The notes beneath the pieces are model-generated. The model ran no database searches. It saw only the letters and a list, made by a program, of their open reading frames with translations, and was not told where the DNA came from. The position numbers were made by a program, and so were the translations under genes. This document shows positions 14,908-24,082 of a stretch of DNA of 47,301 nt, piece by piece. The DNA comes from a virus, in IMG/VR virus record IMGVR_UViG_3300036799_000105, positions 1 to 47,301 of that record; one strand, 5' to 3'. Every line of letters begins with the position of its first letter. The stretch's first letter is position 1.

Positions 14908-15565
14908 CAATTCGTTGCCTGGTTCGCAGCCAGGCATTGATAATTCGTTGCCGGGTGTGCCGCGCCCAGTCGACCCGTCGTACGGGCTCCCACTTCCGCC
15001 TGTAGTTACACATCCAATACCGCCGGGACCGACCCATCCCATCGTAATTCCTCCGACTTATCCCGTGCCGAAGCCGCCGGGCCATGTTGATAATTCGTTA
15101 CCGCAGCCCCCGACCGTTTGGCCGAAGCCACCAGTTACGACATGGCCACCTCCGAGCCCGATCTATCCGGGTCTGCCGATCTACCCTGCGCATCCGATTT
15201 CGCCAGGTGGTGGGGGCGGCCAGCCGTCGCACCCGATCAGTGGCGGCGGTGCGCCAGATCAAGGTCTCCCTGGCGCGCCTGGGGCACCAGATCAAGGACT
15301 GCCGTCTGTTCCCGGCGCTCCAGACCAGACATTGCCACCGATCCCCGGCGCAGTTTGGCCCCCGGTTCCTCCCGAACTTGGTGGCGGACTGCTGATGTGC
15401 GTGTGTTGGATCGTTGGTGTCGGCTACAGGTACGTGGTGATCGATCCGTCGTTGACGGCATCGAACCCGATCGCCCCTGGCGGTGAGAGACCCAATCAAG
15501 GTCTGCCGCCCGCACAGGGTCGTCCGGGTCAGGGACTCCCGCCTACTCCAGAACCGAAGAAATAA
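14831..15565 (+). CDS. Pro/Gly-rich tandem-repeat protein
   Basis: 244 residues of low complexity. A short motif recurs many times in two forms, DNSLPG/DNSLPQ and PDQGLP/PNQGLP (for example GAPDQGLPGAPGAPDQGLPS), separated by Pro-rich linkers. Near residues 188-215 is a single hydrophobic/aromatic segment, LLMCVCWIVGVGYRYVVIDP. The ATG at 14831 has AAGGAG ten bases upstream and the stop is 62 bases before the next gene. It lies in the neck region, so it may be a whisker, linker or fibre protein. No named family recognised. Confidence 0.72.
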   Translation: MAVTPAFIVTGGGPNQELPGVPGYPDNSLPGSQPGIDNSLPGVPRPVDPSYGLPLPPVVTHPIPPGPTHPIVIPPTYPVPKPPGHVDNSLPQPPTVWPKPPVTTWPPPSPIYPGLPIYPAHPISPGGGGGQPSHPISGGGAPDQGLPGAPGAPDQGLPSVPGAPDQTLPPIPGAVWPPVPPELGGGLLMCVCWIVGVGYRYVVIDPSLTASNPIAPGGERPNQGLPPAQGRPGQGLPPTPEPKK

Positions 15566-15627
15566 ACCCTGATGCGGCGCGTGCTCGGTTGGGTGCGCGC
15601 CGCATTCTTCCAACAAACGAGAGGGCA

Positions 15628-15960
15628 ATGTCGTTCACACCGGAGTCGGTCTTCGCGATGCTGACGACGCGCGCTGAGGAGGCCACTTTGCGCCGCCTCG
15701 GCACGCCGCCGATCGACGTCGCCGTGCTAGCGAAGATCGATGACGCCGCACCAGCAACCGACCTTGCCAGCAACATGGCGCAGTTCCAGCGCCGCGTGGT
15801 GATCAGCGACCTCGAGATCTCCGAGGCTGGCTGGCCGGGGCCACCGAAGCGCAATGACCAGATCATCTCGCACGGTCAGACGCTGACGATCATCACGAAC
15901 GATCCGGTCATCATCGGCGACCTGGTCGTCATGCACCGGATCATGACCAGGGGCGGATAA
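15628..15960 (+). CDS. Head closure/stopper-like protein
   Basis: 110 residues, ATG at 15628 with a GAGAGGGCA ribosome site. Small and beta-rich at its C-terminus (GQTLTIITNDPVIIGDLVVM) as in head-closure (gp16/FII-like) proteins. Position after the connector and before the neck and tail-terminator genes supports the call. The next start overlaps its stop by one base (TAATG). Family not certain by sequence alone. Confidence 0.5.
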   Translation: MSFTPESVFAMLTTRAEEATLRRLGTPPIDVAVLAKIDDAAPATDLASNMAQFQRRVVISDLEISEAGWPGPPKRNDQIISHGQTLTIITNDPVIIGDLVVMHRIMTRGG

Positions 15961-16652
15961 TGGCCCTCGCAGCCCCCAGAGCGTTCGAAAGGGTCATCAG
16001 GCTGCAACTGGACCGTTATGGCCCTGATGAGGCGAAGCGCCATCACATCGAGATCGCAAAGGCCGGATTGGCCGGCTACCTCGGCACACAGACTCCACGC
16101 CCCGGCGTGAAGCTCGAGGTGGACGGTCGACCGGCCAGCGCGGAAGAAGAGGTCAAGCCGTACGGGATCATCGTCTATCGCTTCCTGCGCATGGGCGAGA
16201 TCATCCCTTACGCACTGCAAATGGCACGCGAGTTCTCCCCGGTTGGACAGGCGAACGACGCCCGGCCCGGTCATCCTGGTCTTTACCGGGAGTCCTGGTT
16301 TTTCCTGGTGGACGGACGCAAGACGGACGAGGCGGATATCCCGCCCGAGGCCGAGGTCATTCTCACCAACAACCAGCCTTACAGCCGCAAGATCAATACC
16401 GGGGCAAAGGGGTTCGAGCGTTACGTGCCGCCCGGCATCGTTGAGAAGGTGCGCCAGGCCGTGCTGGCGAAGTTCGGCAATCTGGTGGAAGCGCAGATCG
16501 TGTTCCTGGATCTCGAGGCTGCCTACACCCTCAAGCATGACTTGCGGCACATCTATCGCGGCCGGCGCTATGGCGCGCCCAGGAACGATGCGAGGGCTGG
16601 CATGCCGATCACCTATCCCGGCGTGCTGTTCAAGCCGAGGCAGTTTAGCTGA
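15960..16652 (+). CDS. Neck/tail-completion protein (HK97 gp10-like)
   Basis: 230 residues. The block EAEVILTNNQPYSRKINTG is the kind of signature found in gp10-like tail-completion proteins, where a loop with N-N-x-P-Y-x-x-x-I precedes the C-terminal domain. It would join the tail to the connector. The stop overlaps the next gene's ATG (TGATG). Longer than many family members, with a basic C-terminal tail (RHIYRGRRYGAPRNDAR). Confidence 0.62.
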   Translation: MALAAPRAFERVIRLQLDRYGPDEAKRHHIEIAKAGLAGYLGTQTPRPGVKLEVDGRPASAEEEVKPYGIIVYRFLRMGEIIPYALQMAREFSPVGQANDARPGHPGLYRESWFFLVDGRKTDEADIPPEAEVILTNNQPYSRKINTGAKGFERYVPPGIVEKVRQAVLAKFGNLVEAQIVFLDLEAAYTLKHDLRHIYRGRRYGAPRNDARAGMPITYPGVLFKPRQFS

Positions 16653-17104
16653 TGGACTGGTTGAGCGCCGAGGCCGCATTGCGCGCGCACATCGAGGCGG
16701 GCTGGGCCGCGTCGGCCTTCGCCGCCGTGCCACTCGTCTGGGAGAACACGCTCGACGATCCAACCGAACAGTTCGTCGCGCTCGACATCTCGGGCACGTA
16801 TGCCGAAAAGTGGGTATACGGCAGTCCTGGCCGGCACAATTCGATCGAGGCGGGGATTGTCTTCTTCCACGCGTTCACACCGCTCGGTTCCGGCAAGGCA
16901 ACCAGCATCGCTCTGGTCGAGACGATGACGATGCTGCTGGAGCTGCGCTCGGTCGCTCCCGGCATCAACATGGATGGCGGCAACCCGCCGTCGCCGGTCG
17001 AGATGCGCAGCATGTATGATAGGGACATTCCGCGCATGCAGCCTGGCGGCAACTATTATCGCTGTTCTGGTAGCGTGCCGTTCATCGTTATCGACATTCG
17101 ATAG
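16652..17104 (+). CDS. Tail terminator-like protein
   Basis: 150 residues. The pattern LRAHIEAGW, PLVWEN..., FVALDISGTYAEKWVYG and GIVFFHAFTPLGSGKATS corresponds to the phage tail terminator-like family (PF13554/DUF4128-like). It caps the tube and determines the joining end. Coupled to the preceding gene by a one-base overlap; followed by a 90-base gap with the major tail protein's own ribosome site. Confidence 0.75.
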   Translation: MDWLSAEAALRAHIEAGWAASAFAAVPLVWENTLDDPTEQFVALDISGTYAEKWVYGSPGRHNSIEAGIVFFHAFTPLGSGKATSIALVETMTMLLELRSVAPGINMDGGNPPSPVEMRSMYDRDIPRMQPGGNYYRCSGSVPFIVIDIR

Positions 17105-17194
17105 CCTACCTGCCTGTCACCGCGGTGGCGTGACCGACGGGTCTAAACAAGCCGCCGATCTTCTCTCAACAATGATCATGAAAGGAGTTCGGCC

Positions 17195-17674
17195 ATGGCC
17201 GCCTTCGGCGTACTTGGTTCGCGTCTCTTCGTAGGCGACACCGCGTTGGCAAACATTGAGGACGCCGCAGACGCGCTGATCGACTTCTCCGCCCTGTCTG
17301 TCAGTGCCGAGGTCGGCCTGATAGAGAGCATCGGAAATTTTGGCAAAATCTTCGACCTCGTGACCTTCCAGGCGGTGAAGGATGGCCGCACGTACAAGTT
17401 CAAGGGCGGTTACAACGGCGGCTCTATCGCCATGGTCGTCGCGTCCGATCTCACCGATGCGGGACAATTCCTGCTTGAGGGGTTCGCCAACTCTCCGCTG
17501 CAGAACACCTATCCGTTCAAGATCACGCTGAACGGTGCAGACGCGCTGTTCGATACGATCTACTTCGGCGGCAAGGTGTTCAGCCACGAGTTTGTTCTCG
17601 GGTCGGTCAACAACGTGGTCAAGGCGAACATCAAGGTCGAGGTGAACACCGAGATCTTCATCGGCGCCGCCTGA
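17195..17674 (+). CDS. Major tail (tube) protein
   Basis: 159 residues, alternating beta strands with VTFQAVKDGRTYKFKGGYNGGSI near the middle, FKITLNGADALFDTIYFGG and FVLGSVNNVVKANIKVEVNT towards the end. The size, composition and place between tail terminator and assembly chaperones are those of a siphovirus tube protein. AAAGGAG precedes the ATG by eight bases, a very strong ribosome site fitting a protein made in hundreds of copies. Confidence 0.85.
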   Translation: MAAFGVLGSRLFVGDTALANIEDAADALIDFSALSVSAEVGLIESIGNFGKIFDLVTFQAVKDGRTYKFKGGYNGGSIAMVVASDLTDAGQFLLEGFANSPLQNTYPFKITLNGADALFDTIYFGGKVFSHEFVLGSVNNVVKANIKVEVNTEIFIGAA

Positions 17675-17684
17675 CCAACAGAAA

Positions 17685-17731
17685 GCCTGCGCAGGCCTGG
17701 GGTCGGCGGAGCTATCGGGGCGCCGCCGACC
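17685..17731 (+). promoter_or_regulatory. Two strong hairpins after the major tail gene
   Basis: GCCTGCGCAGGC (17685-17696) is a perfect 12-base palindrome. GGTCGGCGG (17701-17709) pairs with CCGCCGACC (17723-17731) to form a 9-bp GC stem. No T-run follows. They may slow transcription or protect the tube-protein mRNA, setting a ratio between the abundant tube protein and the chaperones. Confidence 0.5.
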
Positions 17732-17767
17732 TCTCTACGCCCCGAACGCCCCGCATAAGGAAACCAC

Positions 17768-18124
17768 ATGGCCAAGATCAACGAGGGGGATGTCACCATC
17801 CACCTCAACGGAGACGATATTGTCCTCCGTCCGACCCTGAAGGCGCTCAGCGCGATCTCCTCCGGTGGCGGACTTGGGAAGGCGCGGCAGTCCATCGTCG
17901 ACCAGGACTTCTCGACGATCTGCAGCATCATCCTGCACGGCGCCAATATGGCTGGCGTCAGTGCCGGTAAGCAAATCCCCGACGCAGTGTTCAAAAACGG
18001 CATGTCCACGGAATTGCTAGTGGGACTGCTCAACTATGTCGGCATCCTCGGCAACGGCGGCAAACCTCTGCCCGATGATGTCGCCGCGGCCGAGACCGAG
18101 AGTGCGGAGGGAAACGGTTCCTGA
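17768..18124 (+). CDS. Tail assembly chaperone, zero-frame product (G-like)
   Basis: 118 residues, AAGGAAACC ribosome site. An acidic, mainly helical protein (LRPTLKALSAISSGGGLGKAR, FSTICSIILHGANM) resembling the GTA gp11-type chaperones. It is placed immediately after the major tail gene and before the tape measure, and is the zero-frame partner of the frameshift product below. It should bind the tape measure protein and guide tube polymerisation, then leave the virion. Confidence 0.78.
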   Translation: MAKINEGDVTIHLNGDDIVLRPTLKALSAISSGGGLGKARQSIVDQDFSTICSIILHGANMAGVSAGKQIPDAVFKNGMSTELLVGLLNYVGILGNGGKPLPDDVAAAETESAEGNGS

Positions 18125-18393
18125 CGATCGATGACTACATCGATCAGGTATTCGAAACCGCGACCGGCTGGCTCGGCTGGGATCCGGAGACTGTGCTCAA
18201 CACGCCGCTCTCGCAGATCAATCTGGCGCTGAAGGGGAGGATCGATTTCGTCGTGAAAACCAACCCATTCGGCAGCGGCAAGAAGGACGATACCACGGTG
18301 ACCGGACCGGAGGCCGTGCAGCAGTTCTTCATGAGCCTGGCCAAGGACGCGCGGCGGTTGCCGCCGCCCAAGAAGGCGAACGGCAGTGGCTGA
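17768..18393 (+). CDS. Tail assembly chaperone, -1 frameshift fusion (G-T-like)
   Basis: After AAC at 18113-18115, a one-base backward slip at the heptamer 18109-18115 continues translation in the -1 frame to a TGA at 18391. This gives about 208 residues. The extension begins RFLTIDDYIDQVFETATGWL, which is homologous in style to the T part of lambda-like G-T chaperones, and ends PPPKKANGSG. The extension has no good start of its own; the frame contains a stop at 18076. An alternative is separate translation from ATG 18193 (66 residues), which would discard conserved-looking sequence upstream. Confidence 0.75.
18109..18115 (+). promoter_or_regulatory. Programmed -1 frameshift heptamer
   Basis: GGGAAAC is read in the zero frame as ..G GGA AAC, the canonical X-XXY-YYZ slippery arrangement, matching the lambda G/GT site (GGGAAAG) except for its last base. 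It lies three codons from the zero-frame stop, exactly where frame overlap allows fusion. Confidence 0.75.
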
Positions 18394-21300
18394 CGAAACC
18401 GCAAAAACCTCCCTAGTCTTCGATGCCAGCGGCGCTCAGAAGGGCGCCGCTGATTTTCGTGCGGCCAGCGAACAGGTCATCGCCGCCGAGAATGCTGCCA
18501 CAACTGCGGTAGACGCCGGCGAGGTCAAGAAGGCCGCGTCACGGGGCCGAGGCGCCAAGGCGGCACAGGACTCCGCAGCAGTCCAGGTAGCAGCGGCAAA
18601 GGCCGGCGCGGACGCCGTAGTAACATCGGCCGACCGCATCCTCCGCAGCACCACGCAGCAGATGGCCACGCTCGACCGTTATGCGAAGATGTGGGATCCA
18701 CTCGCGGCTGCCGCAGGGCGGGCCGCGAAGCAGCTCGATACCGTCTGGGACATCGCGCAGAAGACCAAGGGCGACGTTCAGGTCCGCGCGCTTAGCATGA
18801 TGACGGAAGCGGTCGACCGGCTTAACACCGCGACTCGCAACCTCGCGGCCGGGTTCGACGTCGACAAGCGGATCGCGGAACTGACCGCGCGATTTGATCC
18901 TGCCACCACCTCCGCGCGCGCCATGACGGCGCAGTTGAAGGATCTGAACGACGCGCAGCGGCTCGGCATCATAGGTGGCGATGCTTATCTCGCTGAGCAG
19001 CAGAGGATCATTGAGAGCTACGACCAAGGTGCGCAGGCTGCGGCGAAGGCGGCTGCCCAACAGCGTGAGATGATCGCGGCGGCACAGGCGACACAGGCAG
19101 CGCAGAACGCGCAAGCAGCGACTGCCGACCCCAGGACGATCCTCGGTCTGAGTGCTGGCGCCGGCACAGGAAGCGCGCAGGCCTCAGCTGCAGTGTTCGA
19201 GGAGGCGACCCAGGCCCAGGCAGCACTAGCGGCGCAGATGCAGCAACTGGAAGCGCAGTTCGATCCGATTACGACCGCGGCGCGCAAGTACGCTTCTGCG
19301 CTGGAAGATATCAATGCTGCCGTGTCGCTGGAGGTCATTAGCGAGGAAGAGGCTGCAGCGCAGCGGGCCAAGCAAGCAACGAGCTACGGCCAAGCAGCGA
19401 CATCGGTCCAGGCTGCCACGCGATATCTCGGCAATTACGGCGAGAGCGCCTTTGCAGCACGGTTCGCGACGCAACAGCTCGGCGTGCAGACCGTGCAGTT
19501 CTTCTCTTCGCTCCAGGCAGGACAGCCATTCATACAGGCCTTCATCGGCCAGGCGCATCAGCTCGTCGACGTGGCGATTGCGACCGGGACCGGCTTCAAA
19601 ACCCTGGCGACTGGCGTTGCTAGCTTCTTCACCAGCATTGGGCGCTGGGTTGTAGCTAATCCTATTGTCACAGCAATGATCGCGACCACTGCCGCCTTGT
19701 TCACCATGGGCGCGATGGCGGAGGCGACCGCCCGACGGGTCGAGAACCTGAAGAACGTCCTGTCAGGCGTGCGCGGTGACTATGTCGCTGCCTCGGCAGC
19801 AGCGGAGCAACTTGCCAAGAGTCTAGCAGCCTCGTCGGCGACAATGTTGACGACCGCGCAGTCCAGGGAAGCGGCGCAAACCCTGTTCCAAGGCGGTTTC
19901 AGTGGAACCGTGGAGCAGGGCCAGGCGGTGGTAAAGGTCTTCGCCGACCTGTCCAAGGTTGTCGGCGAGGCCCAGCCGAACTTCAAGCGCCTCGCCGAAG
20001 CCATGCAGGATCCTGCGGCCGTGATGCAGCAGCTCCTCGACCAGAACCATCTCAGAGGCCTCAATCAGGAACTGGTCAATAACGTCAAACGCATGCAGGA
20101 CGCAGGTAACTATGCTGGTGCCGCAGCAGCCGCGATGCAGGCCTTCATCAACGCGACAAAGAACGTGCCGGAAGGTAACCAGACCCCACTGGAGAAGGCG
20201 CTGAAGGGCCTGGAGGAGGCCTTTAAGAGGACAGGACAGGCCGGTCGCTCGTTCGCTGAGACCATCGGGACGGCAATGACCAATGCAGCCGCCGCGGTGA
20301 TCAACGGCATGGCGAGCATGATCCCGCTGGTTCAGCGGTTTCTCGATCACCTTTCGGGTAAAGGGAATATCGCGACAGCAACCGGTGACTTCACCAGCTT
20401 CCTTCCTGGGGATCAGCAGAAGCTACTCGCGGCGCCCGGCGCGCAGCCCACGGTGCTGAGCAGTGCTGGCGCAGCCGGCATCATGCAGTTGATGCCAGGC
20501 ACGGCGGCGGGCCTTGGCGTCAATCCTTTCATCCCGAACGAGAATGTGCTCGGCGGGCTGAAGTACATTCAGCAACTCGCCACGCAGATGCAAAGCTTCC
20601 CTGGCGGAGTCGAGCAGGGCGTCGCGCGGTCCTATCTGACAGGCCCCCATGGCAACGTCATGTCGGGCGCGGCGACCGATTACTCCGAGAAGGTGTTCAG
20701 CGCCGACGTCAGCAAGCTCCCGACAGAAACCGCCGCGATGATCGACTTTTGGGGCAAAACTCTAAACCTACCGCCGAACCTGATTGCGCTCGGGAAGCGC
20801 ATAGCGACTGTCGAGAGCGGCGGGGTCCAGGGCCCGACCAACGCCACGCAGGCGTTCGTAACGCCTCCAGGCGCGGTCCAGACCGTCCCGGTCGCCCCTA
20901 CCAAAACCACGGCCGAACTCCTCCCGACGGGGAACGAGTTCCAGAAGGCCCTCGACGATGCCGCGAAATTAACCAAAGGCTACGGTCTGCTCTACGACAA
21001 GCAGAAGGATCTGGCTGGCCAGCAGAAGCTGCTTGAGACCGCTGTGGCTATCAGCTTCACCACAGGCGACATAGCGGGCGCTATCAAATACTCGACCGCC
21101 CTACAGGCGCTGGCAGGCCAGCAGTATCTGGCGATCAGCCCGCAGCAGGAATTCATCAAGGGGCTGAAGCAGCAGGCCGAGACCGCGCAGATCGTCACCG
21201 AGGGCGATCGCCGGATGGCCGAGGCTCTGCAGCAACTCAACGAACTCAACAAGCAGCATCCCGACACCGCGAGCGAACAGCAACGCGGACAGGTGATCAA

Positions 21301-22555
21301 CGCTGTGCTCGAGCAGCAGTCGGGTGCCTATAAGCAACTCGCCCATGAGACCGAGCTGCAGATCGCGCAGCAGGATGCTCTAACCCTGGCGTATGGTCAG
21401 GGCTACGCCGCTGTTGCAAAGGTCACGGCGGCGACCCAGGCCTACAACGACGCGATCAAGCTGTTCCCGGCCGGCACGCAGCGGCAGGCGGCGCAGGAGG
21501 CACTGACCCAGCAGAACCTGCGGCGGGCTACGTCGACGCAAGAAACGGCAGCCGCCCAGCAGTCGCTTCAGAACCAGGACACGCTCACCATAATCCAGGC
21601 TGAGACCGATACGCTGATGCAGAATAATGCGCAGCGCACGTTGTATCTCGCCCATCTGAAGAACGAGCTGGAGGCGAAGCGACTGCTGCCCAACGCCAGC
21701 GAGGCTGTGCGGCAAAAGTACGTGCAAGAGGCCGATGCGATTGCGGGAGCTACGCTGGAGCTCCAGCGGCAGCAGAACGCGTTAGCCACCATCAGCGGCG
21801 CGTTCGAGAGTGCCTTCGACACGATCGGCAACTCGATCACCCAGGCACTGCTCCAGGGCCAAGGCGCGGCGATCAACTGGCGCAACATCATGACATCGGT
21901 GGCGCAACAGGTGCTGCAAGCGTTTCTGAAGATGGCCGTGCTCAATCCCATTCTGAACTCGCTGTTCGGCGGCAACCGCTCGACCATCACTGACGTCTTC
22001 GACACGCTGAACAAGACGACGCCCGGGTCGTCTTCGACGTCCGATAGCAGCGGCGGTTTCGCCGGGTCGCTCATTGGGCTTGCTTTGAAAGGGATCGGCC
22101 TGATCGGCGGCGGCGTCGATAGTTCAAGCTTCGATCCGGGCACGCTGGGCGCCGTGGGGGACGCCTCGGGCCTCACGCCTGGCGGACAGGCATTGCAGAG
22201 CCTCGGTCTCTTCCAGCCGCTCCCGGCGCACCACGCGGGCGGCATCGTGGGTTCCAACGACAACCTGCCGATGACGCTTTTTCCAACGGCGATGATTGCC
22301 GGTCTGCCGCGCTTCCACGGCGGTCTCGGCGGGAACGAGTTCGCCGCCATCCTGCAAAAGGGCGAGCGCGTATTGACGGAGCAACAGCAACAGCAGGTGC
22401 AAGCCGCGGCGAACGGTGGCGGTGACACTGTGTCGATCAGCATCGATGCCCGCAACTCGACGCCAGAGGCCGTCAACAGCTTCCGGCGGTCGCTGCCCCA
22501 GATCGCGGGGATCATGAGCGACCAAATGACGAAAGCGAAGATGAGGAACCGTTGA
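18386..22555 (+). CDS. Tail tape measure protein with degenerate lytic transglycosylase-like domain
   Basis: 1389 residues from a GTG overlapping the chaperone extension by eight bases. The N-terminal half is long Ala/Gln-rich helix; a hydrophobic region at ~410-450 (VASFFTSIGRWVVANP then TAMIATTAALFTMGAM) is the usual membrane-spanning part. At ~680-765 there is an SLT-like stretch (GAAGIMQLMPGTAAGLG, Met700), but the usual catalytic Glu position is Ala683 (LLAAPGAQPTVLSS). A second piece, ALGKRIATVESGGVQGP, has Glu810. The C-terminus is helical then disordered (GGNEFAAILQKGERVLT region). It sets tail length and probably helps DNA cross the envelope. Confidence 0.92.
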   Translation: MADETAKTSLVFDASGAQKGAADFRAASEQVIAAENAATTAVDAGEVKKAASRGRGAKAAQDSAAVQVAAAKAGADAVVTSADRILRSTTQQMATLDRYAKMWDPLAAAAGRAAKQLDTVWDIAQKTKGDVQVRALSMMTEAVDRLNTATRNLAAGFDVDKRIAELTARFDPATTSARAMTAQLKDLNDAQRLGIIGGDAYLAEQQRIIESYDQGAQAAAKAAAQQREMIAAAQATQAAQNAQAATADPRTILGLSAGAGTGSAQASAAVFEEATQAQAALAAQMQQLEAQFDPITTAARKYASALEDINAAVSLEVISEEEAAAQRAKQATSYGQAATSVQAATRYLGNYGESAFAARFATQQLGVQTVQFFSSLQAGQPFIQAFIGQAHQLVDVAIATGTGFKTLATGVASFFTSIGRWVVANPIVTAMIATTAALFTMGAMAEATARRVENLKNVLSGVRGDYVAASAAAEQLAKSLAASSATMLTTAQSREAAQTLFQGGFSGTVEQGQAVVKVFADLSKVVGEAQPNFKRLAEAMQDPAAVMQQLLDQNHLRGLNQELVNNVKRMQDAGNYAGAAAAAMQAFINATKNVPEGNQTPLEKALKGLEEAFKRTGQAGRSFAETIGTAMTNAAAAVINGMASMIPLVQRFLDHLSGKGNIATATGDFTSFLPGDQQKLLAAPGAQPTVLSSAGAAGIMQLMPGTAAGLGVNPFIPNENVLGGLKYIQQLATQMQSFPGGVEQGVARSYLTGPHGNVMSGAATDYSEKVFSADVSKLPTETAAMIDFWGKTLNLPPNLIALGKRIATVESGGVQGPTNATQAFVTPPGAVQTVPVAPTKTTAELLPTGNEFQKALDDAAKLTKGYGLLYDKQKDLAGQQKLLETAVAISFTTGDIAGAIKYSTALQALAGQQYLAISPQQEFIKGLKQQAETAQIVTEGDRRMAEALQQLNELNKQHPDTASEQQRGQVINAVLEQQSGAYKQLAHETELQIAQQDALTLAYGQGYAAVAKVTAATQAYNDAIKLFPAGTQRQAAQEALTQQNLRRATSTQETAAAQQSLQNQDTLTIIQAETDTLMQNNAQRTLYLAHLKNELEAKRLLPNASEAVRQKYVQEADAIAGATLELQRQQNALATISGAFESAFDTIGNSITQALLQGQGAAINWRNIMTSVAQQVLQAFLKMAVLNPILNSLFGGNRSTITDVFDTLNKTTPGSSSTSDSSGGFAGSLIGLALKGIGLIGGGVDSSSFDPGTLGAVGDASGLTPGGQALQSLGLFQPLPAHHAGGIVGSNDNLPMTLFPTAMIAGLPRFHGGLGGNEFAAILQKGERVLTEQQQQQVQAAANGGGDTVSISIDARNSTPEAVNSFRRSLPQIAGIMSDQMTKAKMRNR

Positions 22556-22556
22556 G

Positions 22557-23210
22557 GTGCCAGCTTCGTTCGACGAGGTGCAGTTCCCGCCCAACATATC
22601 GGCCGGTGCCCAAGGCGGGCCGGCCTTCAACACGACCGTGCTCACGCTGGACTCAGGCGCCGAGCACCGCAACATAAACTGGTCGAGGGAACGCCCGACA
22701 TATGACGTCTCGACTGGCATCAAGACTGCCGAGGACGCGCGGGCCTACCAAAAGTTCTTCTACGCCAGACGAGGCAGGGCGATAGGCTTCCGGTTCAAGG
22801 ACTGGGGCGATTACCGGCTGCCATTCTGGGACCAAACGCCAGGGGATCTCGACCCGATCCCGGTGTTCTTCGTGACCAACGGCGTCACCAATCAGTTCCA
22901 GATTTACAAGGTGTATGGCGACGCGGCCGGCAATCCATTCAACCGCAAGATCGTCAAGGTCGTGGCTGGCACGGTCAACCTGTTCAACAATGCCACGCCG
23001 ATGACCTCGCCCACAGATTATGCGATCGACCTCAACACCGGCATCGTCACCCTGTCCGTAGCCATCCGCGGGACGACCGGGCATGAGATCAGCGGCTTTC
23101 TCGAGTTTGATGTGCCTTGCAGGTTCGATACTGATACGCAGAACCTCACGCTCAATGGCAATGACCTCGTCAAATGGGACGCCATCCCAGTCGTAGGGCT
23201 TAAACTATGA
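22557..23210 (+). CDS. Distal tail protein (DUF2460, GTA gp12-like)
   Basis: 217 residues from a GTG one base after the tape measure stop. N-terminal FDEVQFPPNISAGAQGGPAF and FFYARRGRAIGFRFKDWGDY are the DUF2460 signature. It probably starts the tail tip. Next gene overlaps by ATGA. Confidence 0.87.
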   Translation: MPASFDEVQFPPNISAGAQGGPAFNTTVLTLDSGAEHRNINWSRERPTYDVSTGIKTAEDARAYQKFFYARRGRAIGFRFKDWGDYRLPFWDQTPGDLDPIPVFFVTNGVTNQFQIYKVYGDAAGNPFNRKIVKVVAGTVNLFNNATPMTSPTDYAIDLNTGIVTLSVAIRGTTGHEISGFLEFDVPCRFDTDTQNLTLNGNDLVKWDAIPVVGLKL

Positions 23211-24073
23211 AGACAATGTCACCGGCACTGAAAGCGCACCTCGCCCTCGAAGTGACCACGAAGGCGAATTGCTGGGAACTCGTCAGGCGCGACGGCCAGA
23301 GCTTCTTCTTCACCGACCACGACCAGGATCTGGTGATCTCTGGCCAGACCTACCTCTCGGCGATCGGCTATCAGCAGACGGCGATCACCGCGGACAGTTC
23401 GCTCGCCGTCGACAATATGGAGGTGACCGGCATCCTCGACTCCGAGACGTTGATCGCGGACGACTTGCGGTCGGGGCTGTTTGACTTCGCCGAGATCTTC
23501 CTCCTGACCGTCAACTGGGCGGATCTGTCGCAGGGCATTATGCGGCTGCGCAGAGGCACGCTAGGCGAGATCTCGACGACGCCAGCCGGCACGTTCCAAG
23601 CTGAGCTGCGCGGCATGGCACAGCGCCTCGTCGCCAAGGTGGCGGATGTCTACACGCCCGAGTGCCGGGCGGACCTCGGTGACACCAAATGTAAGGTGGA
23701 TCTGAGCGCTTTCACCGTGACGGCGACGGTGACAGATGTCGGCGCCGACAATCGGAGCCTGGCTCTCGATCTCACTGAGCCTCGCGCAGTCGACGGCTGG
23801 TTCGCCGGTGGAGCGCTGACGTGGACGAGTGGCGAGAACAACGGGCGATCGATGGAGATCAAGTTCTGGGTGCAATCGACGAACGGGCTCGAGCTGTACC
23901 TGCCGATGCCAAGGCCGATCGAGGTCGGCGACACCTGTCGCCTCTACGCCGGCTGCGACAAGCGGCATGATACTTGCCGGGACAAGTTCAACAACATCAT
24001 CAATCGTCGCGCCGAGGACTTCATCCCCGGTTTCGATGCGATCATCCAGACACCGAACGCGATCGTCGCCTGA
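23207..24073 (+). CDS. Tail tip protein (DUF2163, GTA gp13-like)
   Basis: 288 residues. The C-terminal part carries CRLYAGCDKRHDTCRDKFNN with four cysteines, the signature of the DUF2163/phage BR0599 family. In homologues a zinc- or iron-sulphur-like site has been inferred for this cluster. Acts at the tail tip after the DUF2460 protein; overlaps it by ATGA. The end (RRAEDFIPGFDAII) follows the family pattern with a slightly changed tail. Confidence 0.87.
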   Translation: MKTMSPALKAHLALEVTTKANCWELVRRDGQSFFFTDHDQDLVISGQTYLSAIGYQQTAITADSSLAVDNMEVTGILDSETLIADDLRSGLFDFAEIFLLTVNWADLSQGIMRLRRGTLGEISTTPAGTFQAELRGMAQRLVAKVADVYTPECRADLGDTKCKVDLSAFTVTATVTDVGADNRSLALDLTEPRAVDGWFAGGALTWTSGENNGRSMEIKFWVQSTNGLELYLPMPRPIEVGDTCRLYAGCDKRHDTCRDKFNNIINRRAEDFIPGFDAIIQTPNAIVA

Positions 24074-24082
24074 GAGTTGGCG

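Noticed and set aside
16243-17019. 258-codon plus-strand frame overlapping the neck and tail terminator genes
   Set aside because: Arg-rich out-of-frame reading of two well-supported, coupled genes.
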